Shown here: one piece after another, positions 42,217 to 49,460 of the stretch | Layout: each line of letters opens with the position of its first letter | How positions within the stretch are numbered: the first letter of the stretch is position 1 | Source: Arthrobacter sp. ISL-30 | GTDB lineage: Bacteria; Actinomycetota; Actinomycetes; Actinomycetales; Micrococcaceae | Direction of reading: 5' to 3' | Length of the DNA stretch: 52,569 nt | NCBI RefSeq assembly: GCF_018613855.1 | Contig: NZ_JAGGPK010000032.1 | Location: 1-52,569 of the forward strand | Translations under genes and position numbers: made by a program | The notes under the pieces: generated by a model | What the model was told of the DNA's origin: nothing | Databases searched by the model: none | Seen by the model: the letters and a program-made list of their open reading frames with translations, nothing else

Positions 42217-42315
42217 GTGGGTTCAGTTATTAAGAAGCGCCGCAAGCGTATGGCCAAGAAGAAGCACCGTAAGCTGCTTCGCAAGACTCGCCACCAGCGT
42301 CGCAACAAGAAGTAG
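42217..42315 (+). CDS. Small ribosomal protein bS22 (AURKAIP1/COX24-type)
   Basis: A 32-residue, extremely basic protein starting at GTG: MGSVIKKRRKRMAKKKHRKL followed by LRKTRHQRRNKK. It is identical in style to actinobacterial bS22, seen in mycobacterial ribosome structures near the decoding region, and is homologous in motif to mitochondrial AURKAIP1. GAGGAA lies about 6 bp upstream. A strong intrinsic terminator follows. The 174-bp leader contains an imperfect stem (CTGTCTG at 42149-42155, CAGACAG at 42182-42188). It is shorter than 40 codons, so easily missed by gene callers. Confidence 0.93.
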   Translation: MGSVIKKRRKRMAKKKHRKLLRKTRHQRRNKK

Positions 42316-42334
42316 GAATACTTCCACAAGCGTC

Positions 42335-42369
42335 AATGCCCGCTGCCTGTCCAGGTGGCGGGCATTTTT
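42335..42369 (+). terminator. Intrinsic terminator of the bS22 gene
   Basis: AATGCCCGC and GCGGGCATT pair around a 14-base loop that itself contains CCTG/CAGG; the stem runs into TTTTT (42365-42369). This is the clearest Rho-independent terminator in the window. Confidence 0.88.
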
Positions 42370-42466
42370 GCATGCCCGCGTCTCTGCCGTGTCTGGGCGA
42401 CTTCCTCGCCGGTCGGGTGCGATGCGCTCCTTTGCGAAAGACCGCCGTCGGCATTGACGCTCCGTT

Positions 42467-42537
42467 ACCTTTGGGCGTCTTTTTGAGGTCGCTCTCTCAC
42501 CTTTGGGCGTCTTTTTGAGGTCGCTCTCTCACCTTTG
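42467..42537. repeat. 32-bp tandem repeat, 2.2 copies
   Basis: Two identical 32-bp units (42467-42498 and 42499-42530), each starting ACCTTTGGGCG and ending GCTCTCTC, are followed by the first seven bases of a third (42531-42537). They lie between the bS22 terminator and the 3' end of the HAD-IB gene (minus strand). A T-run (TTTTT) in each copy might end transcription from the plus strand. Confidence 0.9.
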
Positions 42538-42539
42538 TC

Positions 42540-43358
42540 TTAGAGGCGGGGGCCTCGGAAGCGGGCGAAGCCTCTCCATAGTCCGTAGACTGCGCCGCCC
42601 AGGGTGGCTGCCTTCAGGCCGAAGGTGGCGGCTCGCCTGCCTGACCGGAAGTCATAAACGGGCCAGTTGTGTTCGCGGGCATGGCGCCGAAGCCTGTTGT
42701 CCGGATTGATGGCCACTGGATGGCCCACGAGGGTGAGCAGGGGAATGTCATTGTAGGAGTCGCTGTACGCCCAGCAGCGCTGCAGTTCCAGCCCCTCGGC
42801 CTCCGCCACAAGTTGCACCGCGATGGCCTTCGCTGGGCCATGCAGGATGTCACCGACGAGCCGGCCCGTATAGGTGCCGTCCTCGATCTCGCCCACCGTT
42901 CCTAGGGCTCCGTTGAGCCCTAGCCGCGAGGCGATCACGCTGGCCACCTCAATGGGCGTGGCAGTCACCAGCCAGACTTTGCGGCCAACCCGAAGATGCT
43001 GGTCAGCCAGTGCCTTGGCTCCAGGCCAAATCCTGGATTCGATCATCTCGTCGTAGACTTCTTCGCCCAGCACTTTGATGTCTTCCACCGTGATGCCGGC
43101 GGCCAGCGTCAGGGCAGAATCGCGGACAGCATGGACGTCGTCCATGTTTTCGCCGCGCAGGATGAACTTGACCTGTTTCCAGGCGAATCCTGCTGCTTGC
43201 GACAGGGTGAAGGCCTTGCGCTCGTACATTTTTCGCGCGACATGGAAGAGGCTGGCACCCTTCATGAGGGTGTTGTCGACGTCGAAGAAAGCGGCTTCGC
43301 CGTGTTGCTGCGTTGCAAGCGGCGCCAGCGCCCCGGGGGCGTTCTTCTCGTCGGGCAT
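42540..43358 (-). CDS. HAD-IB family hydrolase (SerB1-like phosphatase)
   Basis: A 272-residue HAD phosphatase of the PSPase-like IB subgroup. Motif I is FFDVDNTLMKG, motif II VWLVTATP, motif III K in GPAKA, and motif IV AYSDSYNDIPLL. The C-terminal helix and basic tail (RRHAREHNWPVYDFRSGRRA and a hydrophobic stretch) suggest weak membrane contact. It corresponds by position to Rv0505c (serB1) of M. tuberculosis. Substrate is unknown; phosphoserine is only one option, and lipid phosphates are another. The start at 43358 has no clear ribosome site and may be leaderless. Confidence 0.85.
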   Translation of the reverse strand: MPDEKNAPGALAPLATQQHGEAAFFDVDNTLMKGASLFHVARKMYERKAFTLSQAAGFAWKQVKFILRGENMDDVHAVRDSALTLAAGITVEDIKVLGEEVYDEMIESRIWPGAKALADQHLRVGRKVWLVTATPIEVASVIASRLGLNGALGTVGEIEDGTYTGRLVGDILHGPAKAIAVQLVAEAEGLELQRCWAYSDSYNDIPLLTLVGHPVAINPDNRLRRHAREHNWPVYDFRSGRRAATFGLKAATLGGAVYGLWRGFARFRGPRL

Positions 43359-43470
43359 GCATCGAGTCTAGTCAATCGGCCCCGTCGGCCTGGGTTATGT
43401 GACCTTAGGGCCCAGGGCTTCGACGGCGGCCGCGTCGACGCAGCCCGTGAGGGGCGGCTACCGTGGAAGC

Positions 43471-43725
43471 ATGCCAACGCCCGACGTCGTTCTCCTCACC
43501 AAAGCTGACTGCCACCTCTGCACCGAGGCGCGTGACGCCGTGGAACGTGTCACCGCCTCGCTTGGCCTGCAGTGGCGGGAACAGTCGATTGACGACGACG
43601 AGCAGCTACGCGCGCGGTACGCCGAAGAGATCCCCGTGGTGCTGGTCGACGGCGTGCAGCGCGACTTCTGGAAGATCGACGAGAAACACCTGGCCCGGGT
43701 GCTGGCCAAGGCGCTGGGATCCTAG
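43471..43725 (+). CDS. Glutaredoxin-like protein (DUF836)
   Basis: An 84-residue thioredoxin-fold protein with a redox CxxC (DCHLC) after VVLLTKA and the cis-proline loop EIPVVLVDG. It matches DUF836/Rv0508-type glutaredoxin-like proteins. The ATG at 43471 fits; the frame opens earlier at 43399 without a ribosome site. It lies upstream of rex, in the same orientation, with 97 bp between them. Confidence 0.88.
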   Translation: MPTPDVVLLTKADCHLCTEARDAVERVTASLGLQWREQSIDDDEQLRARYAEEIPVVLVDGVQRDFWKIDEKHLARVLAKALGS

Positions 43726-43822
43726 TTGGGATCCTAGGGCGCCCATCGCGGAATGCCGGCTTTGTTCGCTGGTGTAACTGGGCTCTAGAGTGGAAAGCAC
43801 AAGCGACACAATGGAGAAAATC

Positions 43823-44518
43823 GTGACTGCGCTGGACTCTTCCGCCGAGGCGGACTCAGGGGAGCCGGAGTCTGCTGCGAAGCAGATACCGCCCGCGGCG
43901 GTGGCCCGGATGACTCTCTATCTGCGCGCTTTGAACTCCCTGCTTGCCGAAGGCGTGGAGCGCGTATCGTCCGAAGCGCTTGCCGAAGCTTCAGGAGTCA
44001 GCTCCTCCACTCTTCGTAAGGACCTGTCCTACGTGGGCTCGTATGGCACCCGGGGCGTGGGTTACGAAGTGCAGTATCTGAGCCGCCACATCGCCGCGGC
44101 ATTGGGCCTGACTCACGACTGGAAGGTCGCGATTGTCGGTGCCGGTAACCTGGGCAAGGCCCTTGCCCGTTATGGCGGCTTCGAATCAAGGGGCTTTGAC
44201 GTGGTGGCCATTTTCGACGCCGATCAGATGGTGATCGGCAACGAGGTCGGCTGGCTGCGCGTCAGTGATGTTGCAGACCTTGAACCCGTCCTGGAAAGGA
44301 CCGGGACCAACATGGTGGTGCTGGCATTGCCTGCCGCTGTTGCCCAATCCGTGTGCGATCGAGTCATTGCTGCCGGCATCCGCAGTATCCTCAGCTTCGC
44401 TCCTGTCCTGCTGCAAGTGCCGCCGCACGTCAACCTGCGGAAGGTGGACATGGCCACCGAACTGCAGATCCTGGCCTACCATGCACAACGGACGCAGACC
44501 CCGGGCCAAGCCGTCTGA
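43823..44518 (+). CDS. rex: Redox-sensing transcriptional repressor Rex
   Basis: A 231-residue Rex with an N-terminal winged helix (ARMTLYLRALNSLLAEGVER, SSSTLRKDLSYVGSYGTRGVGY) and a C-terminal Rossmann domain (VAIVGAGNLGKALARYGGFE) that senses the NADH/NAD ratio. I favour the GTG at 43823 because GGAG lies 6 bp upstream; the frame also has an ATG at 43811 and opens at a GTG at 43790. I found no TTGTGA-N6-TCACAA type operator in the window, so its targets here are unknown. Confidence 0.94.
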   Translation: MTALDSSAEADSGEPESAAKQIPPAAVARMTLYLRALNSLLAEGVERVSSEALAEASGVSSSTLRKDLSYVGSYGTRGVGYEVQYLSRHIAAALGLTHDWKVAIVGAGNLGKALARYGGFESRGFDVVAIFDADQMVIGNEVGWLRVSDVADLEPVLERTGTNMVVLALPAAVAQSVCDRVIAAGIRSILSFAPVLLQVPPHVNLRKVDMATELQILAYHAQRTQTPGQAV

Positions 44519-44594
44519 CCTGAGTCGTCTGACCTGACCGGGACTGCGCCCGCGAGTTGGTGCTGCTTTCCCCTCCGCTACCCCTTGCCGCTGG

Positions 44595-45416
44595 TCAGCG
44601 GCCGTACGGGTTCCCCGGCTGGCTGTAGGGGTTGGCGAACGGCTGGTTCTTCTGGAAATACGGTGAGGCGCCCGGCAAGTAGAGCAGCACTATGGCTGCG
44701 ACACCCAGCAGGATGGTGATTAGCTGGATGGTGCCGTACAAGGCGCCAAACATGAAGGCTCCGCCCAACAGCCCCAGAAGGGAAATTGCGGCGAATACCG
44801 TTCCAAGTATTCTTGCCCAATTCTTGCCCTTCCGGACCGGGAAAGCGACCAGCGCATAGAGACCCAAGGTGATAAGCCCGCCCACGATGGCCCCTATAAG
44901 GAGCCCACCCTGCATGCCTTCAAAGGTTCCAGGAGGGAGTTCCTGCCCCTGCTGGGCCGCGGATTGCTCCAACAGCGCGTAGAACGAGTCCGCCCCCGAT
45001 GTGGCAAGCACGATGGAGCTGATGAAATTCAGTATTCCGGCCGCCAGTATCATCAGGAATGCGGTGTTAACCAGCGGCGGAACATCAGATGTGGTTGAAG
45101 CCTGCTGACTCGGCCACCCTGCCTGTTGGCTCGGCCAGCCTCCCTGGCCGTACTGGGGCTGCCCATACTGCGGCGCCTGCTGACCGTACTGGGGTGCCTG
45201 CTGTCCGTACTGAGGCTGCCCATACTGGGGTGCCTGCTGCGGCGCCTGCTGACCGTACTGGGGTGCCTGCTGGCCGAACTGGGGCTGGCCGTACTGGGGT
45301 GTTTCCTGTCCGTATTGCGGCTGGCCGGTCTGGCCATTTTCGGACTTGCCGTACTCGGGCTGTTCAGGCGATCTGGAGTCGTCCGGGTTCGACGGCGGGA
45401 CGGGAGGATTGCTCAT
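44595..45416 (-). CDS. Gln/Tyr/Pro-rich N-terminal repeat membrane protein
   Basis: A 273-residue protein. Residues about 25-105 form a low-complexity tail of repeated YGQ(P/Q) units (QPQYGQQAPQYGQQAPQYG pattern) and two GWPSQQA copies. Four hydrophobic segments follow (LVNTAFLMILAAGILNFISS; GLLIGAIVGGLITLGLYALV; ILGTVFAAISLLGLLGGAFM; LITILLGVAAIVLLYLPGA). Such proteins are common in actinobacteria, and the tail is predicted to be cytoplasmic and disordered. Function is unknown. It pairs with a similar, shorter protein at 45753-46406 on the same strand. Confidence 0.8.
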   Translation of the reverse strand: MSNPPVPPSNPDDSRSPEQPEYGKSENGQTGQPQYGQETPQYGQPQFGQQAPQYGQQAPQQAPQYGQPQYGQQAPQYGQQAPQYGQPQYGQGGWPSQQAGWPSQQASTTSDVPPLVNTAFLMILAAGILNFISSIVLATSGADSFYALLEQSAAQQGQELPPGTFEGMQGGLLIGAIVGGLITLGLYALVAFPVRKGKNWARILGTVFAAISLLGLLGGAFMFGALYGTIQLITILLGVAAIVLLYLPGASPYFQKNQPFANPYSQPGNPYGR

Positions 45417-45752
45417 GGCTGTCCTTTGCTAGTTACGACGTGCATGGATGCCGGGTCCAGCAAATACCCCTGCCCCCAGCATGGCTTACGTCCACGGTAT
45501 AACGCCTGGCGACCGGGAGGGATCATTCCCGGGAAGTATTCTCACGGCGAACGTAGCTGCAATCGTGCAAAGGGAGGCCAGCGCAGCCGGGGCAAAGCCA
45601 GCGCAGCCGGGGGATCGGCCGGGGCGAAGCAACGGGAGCCCGGGCTGCCCAGCGGCCGAGGCAAAGGGAAAGGCCGCGACGGGCACCCCGGGGAGCCCTG
45701 GCGCGGCCTTCGTCTGGCAAAAATGGAACCAGCCCTTGCCTCTTGGCGTCGC

Positions 45753-46406
45753 CTAGACGGCGCCCTTTACCGACTTGAACCAGCTCTGTGAATTCGGAAG
45801 CCACATGAGAACCGTAGCCGCGACGCTCAGAATGAAGCCGAAGTAGTTGCCGCCACCCTGTCCGCCCATACTCGCGGCACCGATGATGGTCAGGAGCAAT
45901 GAAACGGCGGCCAGGATCGTCAGCGCGAGCCGCGCCCACTCTTGGCCTTCCTTCATCTTCATGGCCAGGACGACCTGCGCCGCGGCAAGCACGATAGCGA
46001 TGAGTACGAATAGCAGGACAATCGCGCCGAAGCCGGGGGCCATAGACAGTAGGACCATCGAACCAAAGAAGCCGATGATCCCGAACAGAATGCCCAGGAA
46101 ACCGCCAATCAGCCAGATCCAGTAGGAGACTTTGAGCTCGGTGGGCATGCCAGTCACATTGAACATGCCGGAGAAGCCGCCCTTGGGCATGACGTCGCTG
46201 AAACTCTTAGGACGATCCGTGGGCATTTCGAAGTGCAAACCCCCAGCGGGCTGCGCTGACGGCGCGGGCTGCTGATAGGCCGGCTGTTGATAGCCCTGAG
46301 GCTGCTGGTAACCCTGCGGAGTCTGATATCCCGCAGGAGGAACATTGCCAGGCTGCGGTTGTGCACCTGGCTCTTGAGGCGGAGGTACTTCGTTTGGGTT
46401 ACTCAT
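45753..46406 (-). CDS. Pro/Gln-rich N-terminal membrane protein
   Basis: A 217-residue protein with a disordered tail (QPQGYQQPAYQQPAPSAQPA) and four hydrophobic segments from about residue 95 (VSYWIWLIGGFLGILFGIIG; APGFGAIVLLFVLIAIVLAA; LALTILAAVSLLLTIIGAAS; YFGFILSVAATVLMWLPNSQ). The ATG at 46406 has GTGAGAG upstream. Layout and last-helix style (VLMWLP, compare VLLYLP) resemble the neighbour at 44595, so the two are probably paralogues. Function is unknown. Confidence 0.78.
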   Translation of the reverse strand: MSNPNEVPPPQEPGAQPQPGNVPPAGYQTPQGYQQPQGYQQPAYQQPAPSAQPAGGLHFEMPTDRPKSFSDVMPKGGFSGMFNVTGMPTELKVSYWIWLIGGFLGILFGIIGFFGSMVLLSMAPGFGAIVLLFVLIAIVLAAAQVVLAMKMKEGQEWARLALTILAAVSLLLTIIGAASMGGQGGGNYFGFILSVAATVLMWLPNSQSWFKSVKGAV

Positions 46407-46647
46407 GGCTCTCACTGTAGACCCGCGATTGGCGGAATCATAGGAAATTTTGAGCCAATTCGACGGGACCTATGGGGTACGTGCCGAACAATTGCCGGGT
46501 TACATCGCTCAATACGAAACGGCGCCTCCACCCTCCCGAATCCCTCACTGGCCGCCGTCGTGCACAAGCGGATTATGAAGGACTCGGTCGGGGAAGCGCC
46601 GTTAAGGCTGGGGTCCAGGCCAGGCTTCGCCGATAGGCCGATCGAAT

Positions 46648-47196
46648 TTAGGCCGAGGGGGCGATGAAGGCCAGTTCGAGGTTGATGACTACCTTGTCGC
46701 TGACCAGCACGCCGCCGGCTTCAAGAACGGCGTTCCAGGTCAGGCCAAAGTCCTTGCGGCTGATCGTGGTCTCACCGGAAATGCCTGCACGGGTGTTGCC
46801 GAAAGGATCGACGGCGACGCCATTGAATTCGGTCTCGATGGTGACCTCCTTGGTGACGCCCTTGATGGTGAGGTCGCCCACCAGGTCGAAGCTCTCACCA
46901 TTGGCGCGAATGTGGCGCGAAACAAAGGTGATCTCCGGGTACTTCTCGACGTCGAAGAAGTCCTCCCCCTTGACATGCGCATCACGATTGGGGTCGCCGG
47001 AGTCGAAGCTGGCGGTCCGAATCTTCGCGTTGACCTTGGAGGACGCCAGCGACTCGCCGACTTCCAGCGTTGCTTCGGCATCCTTGAACACGCCCCGGAC
47101 CTTGCTGATCCCGGCGTGGCGGACAGTGAAGGAAATTTCGCTGTGGGAGTTGTCGAGGGTCCAGACACCGGTGGTGACGTTGGCGGGGAGGGTCAT
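46648..47196 (-). CDS. YceI-family lipid-binding protein
   Basis: A 182-residue YceI/lipocalin-like beta-barrel that binds polyisoprenoids or other amphiphiles. The family opening GVWTLDNSHSEISFTVRHAG and the core ASFDSGDPNRDAHVKGEDFF and ITFVSRHIRANG are present. No signal peptide is present, as in many actinobacterial members. The ATG at 47196 has AAGGAG 8 bp upstream. It is divergent from the histidine phosphatase gene, with about 200 bp between the start codons. Confidence 0.9.
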   Translation of the reverse strand: MTLPANVTTGVWTLDNSHSEISFTVRHAGISKVRGVFKDAEATLEVGESLASSKVNAKIRTASFDSGDPNRDAHVKGEDFFDVEKYPEITFVSRHIRANGESFDLVGDLTIKGVTKEVTIETEFNGVAVDPFGNTRAGISGETTISRKDFGLTWNAVLEAGGVLVSDKVVINLELAFIAPSA

Positions 47197-47287
47197 GATG
47201 TTGCTCCTTTGGTCTTGGGTGAGGGTTCCCGGAGATCCCGGGTCCATCTTCGTTGTAGTTTCAAGTAAACTCTTCATCCAGTATAAA

Positions 47288-47301
47288 CATGCGTTTGCAT
47301 G
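47288..47301. promoter_or_regulatory. Palindrome in the yceI / phosphatase promoter region
   Basis: CATGC-GTTT-GCATG is a perfect 5-bp inverted repeat about 92 bp upstream of the YceI start and 97 bp upstream of the phosphatase start. It may be an operator; short and unsupported by a second copy. Confidence 0.25.
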
Positions 47302-47397
47302 CTTTATTCCCTCATTGGGAACATTTCCCTGAATTCTTGGGTTCTACTTTCGGTAGAAGATTTCAGATCGCCCGCCATCTTTGAGAAACTGGTAAAC

Positions 47398-48063
47398 ATG
47401 CCCCAAGCAACTGTCCATCTGCTCCGCCATGGCGAGGTCCACAATCCCGCAGGCGTCCTGTATGGCAGGCTGCCCGAATTCCATCTGTCCGAACGTGGGC
47501 AGCGAATGGCGGAGGTTCTTGCTGAATACTTCACCGCGCGCGCACGGACGGGCGCAAAGATCGCGTATCTGGTTGCCTCTCCGCTGACCCGCGCCCAGGA
47601 AACGGCCATGCCAACTGCGCATGCCCTGAACCTGGAGATCCACACCGAGGAACGCATCATTGAGGCAGGCAACCACTTCGAGGGCCTGAAGGTCAATAGG
47701 TACGAGCTCCTCAAGCCCAGGCACTGGGCGCACCTTCGCAATCCGCTGCGCCCTTCCTGGGGAGAGCCCTATCGGGACCAGGCGGCCAGGGTCTTGGCGG
47801 CAGCGAATGATGCACGGCTCCGGGCCATCGAACTCGGTGGCGACCGTGCGGAGGCAATCATGGTCAGCCACCAGCTCCCTATTTGGGCAACCCGGCTCAG
47901 TGTCGAAGGACGCCCGCTGTGGCACGACCCCCGCAAGCGTGAGTGCACGCTGACGTCCTTGACGTCGCTGGTATTCGACGACGACGGCCGCATCCTTCGC
48001 GTGGAGTATACAGAGCCCGCTGCGGCCCTCCTTCCTGGTGCTGCCAGCACCCCGGGGGCATAG
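47398..48063 (+). CDS. Histidine phosphatase superfamily protein
   Basis: A 221-residue phosphoglycerate-mutase-like phosphatase with the catalytic RHG motif (VHLLRHGEVHNP), a second arginine in ASPLTRAQETA and a late histidine (MVSHQLPIW). It starts the block of phosphatase, TlpA, CcdA, ResB and CcsB, the same order as Rv0525-Rv0529 in M. tuberculosis. The ribosome site before 47398 is weak. The frame opens earlier at 47299, but that part has no family similarity. Substrate is unknown. Confidence 0.87.
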   Translation: MPQATVHLLRHGEVHNPAGVLYGRLPEFHLSERGQRMAEVLAEYFTARARTGAKIAYLVASPLTRAQETAMPTAHALNLEIHTEERIIEAGNHFEGLKVNRYELLKPRHWAHLRNPLRPSWGEPYRDQAARVLAAANDARLRAIELGGDRAEAIMVSHQLPIWATRLSVEGRPLWHDPRKRECTLTSLTSLVFDDDGRILRVEYTEPAAALLPGAASTPGA

Positions 48064-48066
48064 CCC

Positions 48067-48690
48067 ATGGCTCGCAGCCTTTCCGGAGGTACCCAAGCCT
48101 CACGCCGCAGTGTTCTTGCTGCCGGCGGAGTGGCGCTTACCGCCCTCACCATTGGCCTGTCCGCCTGCGCCCAGGAAGACGCCCTCGCCAAGCAGGCGAA
48201 AGCCGGCGACAACAAGAACTATGTGGCGGGCGATGGCTCCGTCACTGAGTTTGCAGTGGCGGATCGCAAAGCGCCGGTCGCCATCAAGGGAACGCTCTTT
48301 GACGGCACAACCGTGCAACCCCAGGACTTCCTCGGCAAGGTCACCGTCCTGAACTTCTGGTTTGCTGCCTGCGCACCCTGCCGGGTAGAGGCTCCCGTGC
48401 TCGAAGGCCTCCACCAGGAGTTCAAGGAACAGGGCGTCAGCTTCTACGGCGTCAACCTGCGTGACGAGAAGGCAACGGCCGAGGCCTTCGAAAAGACGTT
48501 CAACCTCACGTACCCCAGCTTCAATGACAAGGACGGCGCGGTACTGCTGTCCGTCTCCGGCATCGTTCCTCCGGGAGCCGTGCCCACTACCCTGATCCTG
48601 GACAAGCAGGGTCGGGTCGCGTCCCGGGTCCTGGGCGAAATCCAGAAGGGCACGCTGAAGGCCCTCATCGCGTCCACGGTAGCCGAGTAG
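48067..48690 (+). CDS. TlpA/ResA-like thioredoxin lipoprotein
   Basis: A 207-residue exported thiol-disulfide protein. A signal peptide ends in the lipobox LSAC (Cys at about 36); the thioredoxin active site is FWFAACAPCRVEAP, and the cis-proline lies in GAVPTTLILD. It probably keeps apocytochrome c haem-binding cysteines reduced, drawing electrons from CcdA encoded 14 bp downstream. The ATG follows the phosphatase stop by three bases. Confidence 0.92.
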   Translation: MARSLSGGTQASRRSVLAAGGVALTALTIGLSACAQEDALAKQAKAGDNKNYVAGDGSVTEFAVADRKAPVAIKGTLFDGTTVQPQDFLGKVTVLNFWFAACAPCRVEAPVLEGLHQEFKEQGVSFYGVNLRDEKATAEAFEKTFNLTYPSFNDKDGAVLLSVSGIVPPGAVPTTLILDKQGRVASRVLGEIQKGTLKALIASTVAE

Positions 48691-48704
48691 GCGGCCGAAT
48701 ACCT

Positions 48705-49460
48705 GTGAACAGCCCCTTCGCCGAGACCATCCTTAACGGGTCCCTCCTGCTCGCCATCCCCGTGGCTCTGCTCGCAGGACTCGTTTCCTTCCTGTCGCCT
48801 TGTGTCCTGCCGCTTGTCCCGGGCTACCTCGGGTACGTTACGGGACTCACCGGCGTCGATCTCCAGCGGCAGAAGCGCGGGCGGATGCTCGCCGGGATCG
48901 GCCTGTTCGTCCTCGGCTTCGCGGCCATCTTCGTCCTCCTCGGCGGCGCCTTCGGCCAGCTCGGCACATTGATGACGGGGCCGCAGAACGCGTGGATCAC
49001 CCAGTTGCTGGGCATCCTGGTCATCATCATGGGAATCGTGTTCCTGGGCGGCTTCGGCTTCCTGCAGCGCGACGCGAAAATCCATGCCAAACCCCCGGCC
49101 GGCCTGTGGGGCGCGCCCCTGCTGGGTATCACCTTCGGTCTTGGCTGGGCGCCCTGCATCGGCCCCACCTATTCGGCGGTGCAGCTCCTGAGTCTCTCGG
49201 GCGGATCGTCGGCGGCCAAGGGCGCGTTCCTGGCCTTCGTCTACAGCCTGGGCCTCGGGATCCCGTTCCTCCTGATCGCCCTCGCCGTCCGCAGGGGCAT
49301 GGGCGTCATGGCGTTCTTCCGCAAGCATCGCCTCGCCATCCAGCGAATCGGCGGAGGCATCCTGATCCTCCTGGGCGTGCTGATGGCCACCGGGGTCTGG
49401 GGTGCCTGGGTGACCGAGCTGCAGTACTGGTTCCAAACCGACGTAAAGTTGCCGATCTGA
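48705..49460 (+). CDS. ccdA: Cytochrome c biogenesis protein CcdA
   Basis: A 251-residue six-helix membrane thiol reductant carrier. The two redox cysteines lie in FLSPCVLPLVPGY and GWAPCIGPT, in the usual symmetrical positions. It passes electrons from cytoplasmic thioredoxin to the TlpA-like lipoprotein outside. It starts at a GTG and overlaps the resB ATG by one base (TGATG). Confidence 0.95.
   Translation: MNSPFAETILNGSLLLAIPVALLAGLVSFLSPCVLPLVPGYLGYVTGLTGVDLQRQKRGRMLAGIGLFVLGFAAIFVLLGGAFGQLGTLMTGPQNAWITQLLGILVIIMGIVFLGGFGFLQRDAKIHAKPPAGLWGAPLLGITFGLGWAPCIGPTYSAVQLLSLSGGSSAAKGAFLAFVYSLGLGIPFLLIALAVRRGMGVMAFFRKHRLAIQRIGGGILILLGVLMATGVWGAWVTELQYWFQTDVKLPI

Noticed and set aside
42467..42537. 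Tandem 32-bp repeats as a CRISPR array
   Set aside because: The copies are directly adjacent with no spacers and no cas genes are present.
43726..43822. Rex operator upstream of rex
   Set aside because: No TTGTGA...TCACAA-type palindrome could be found in this gap.
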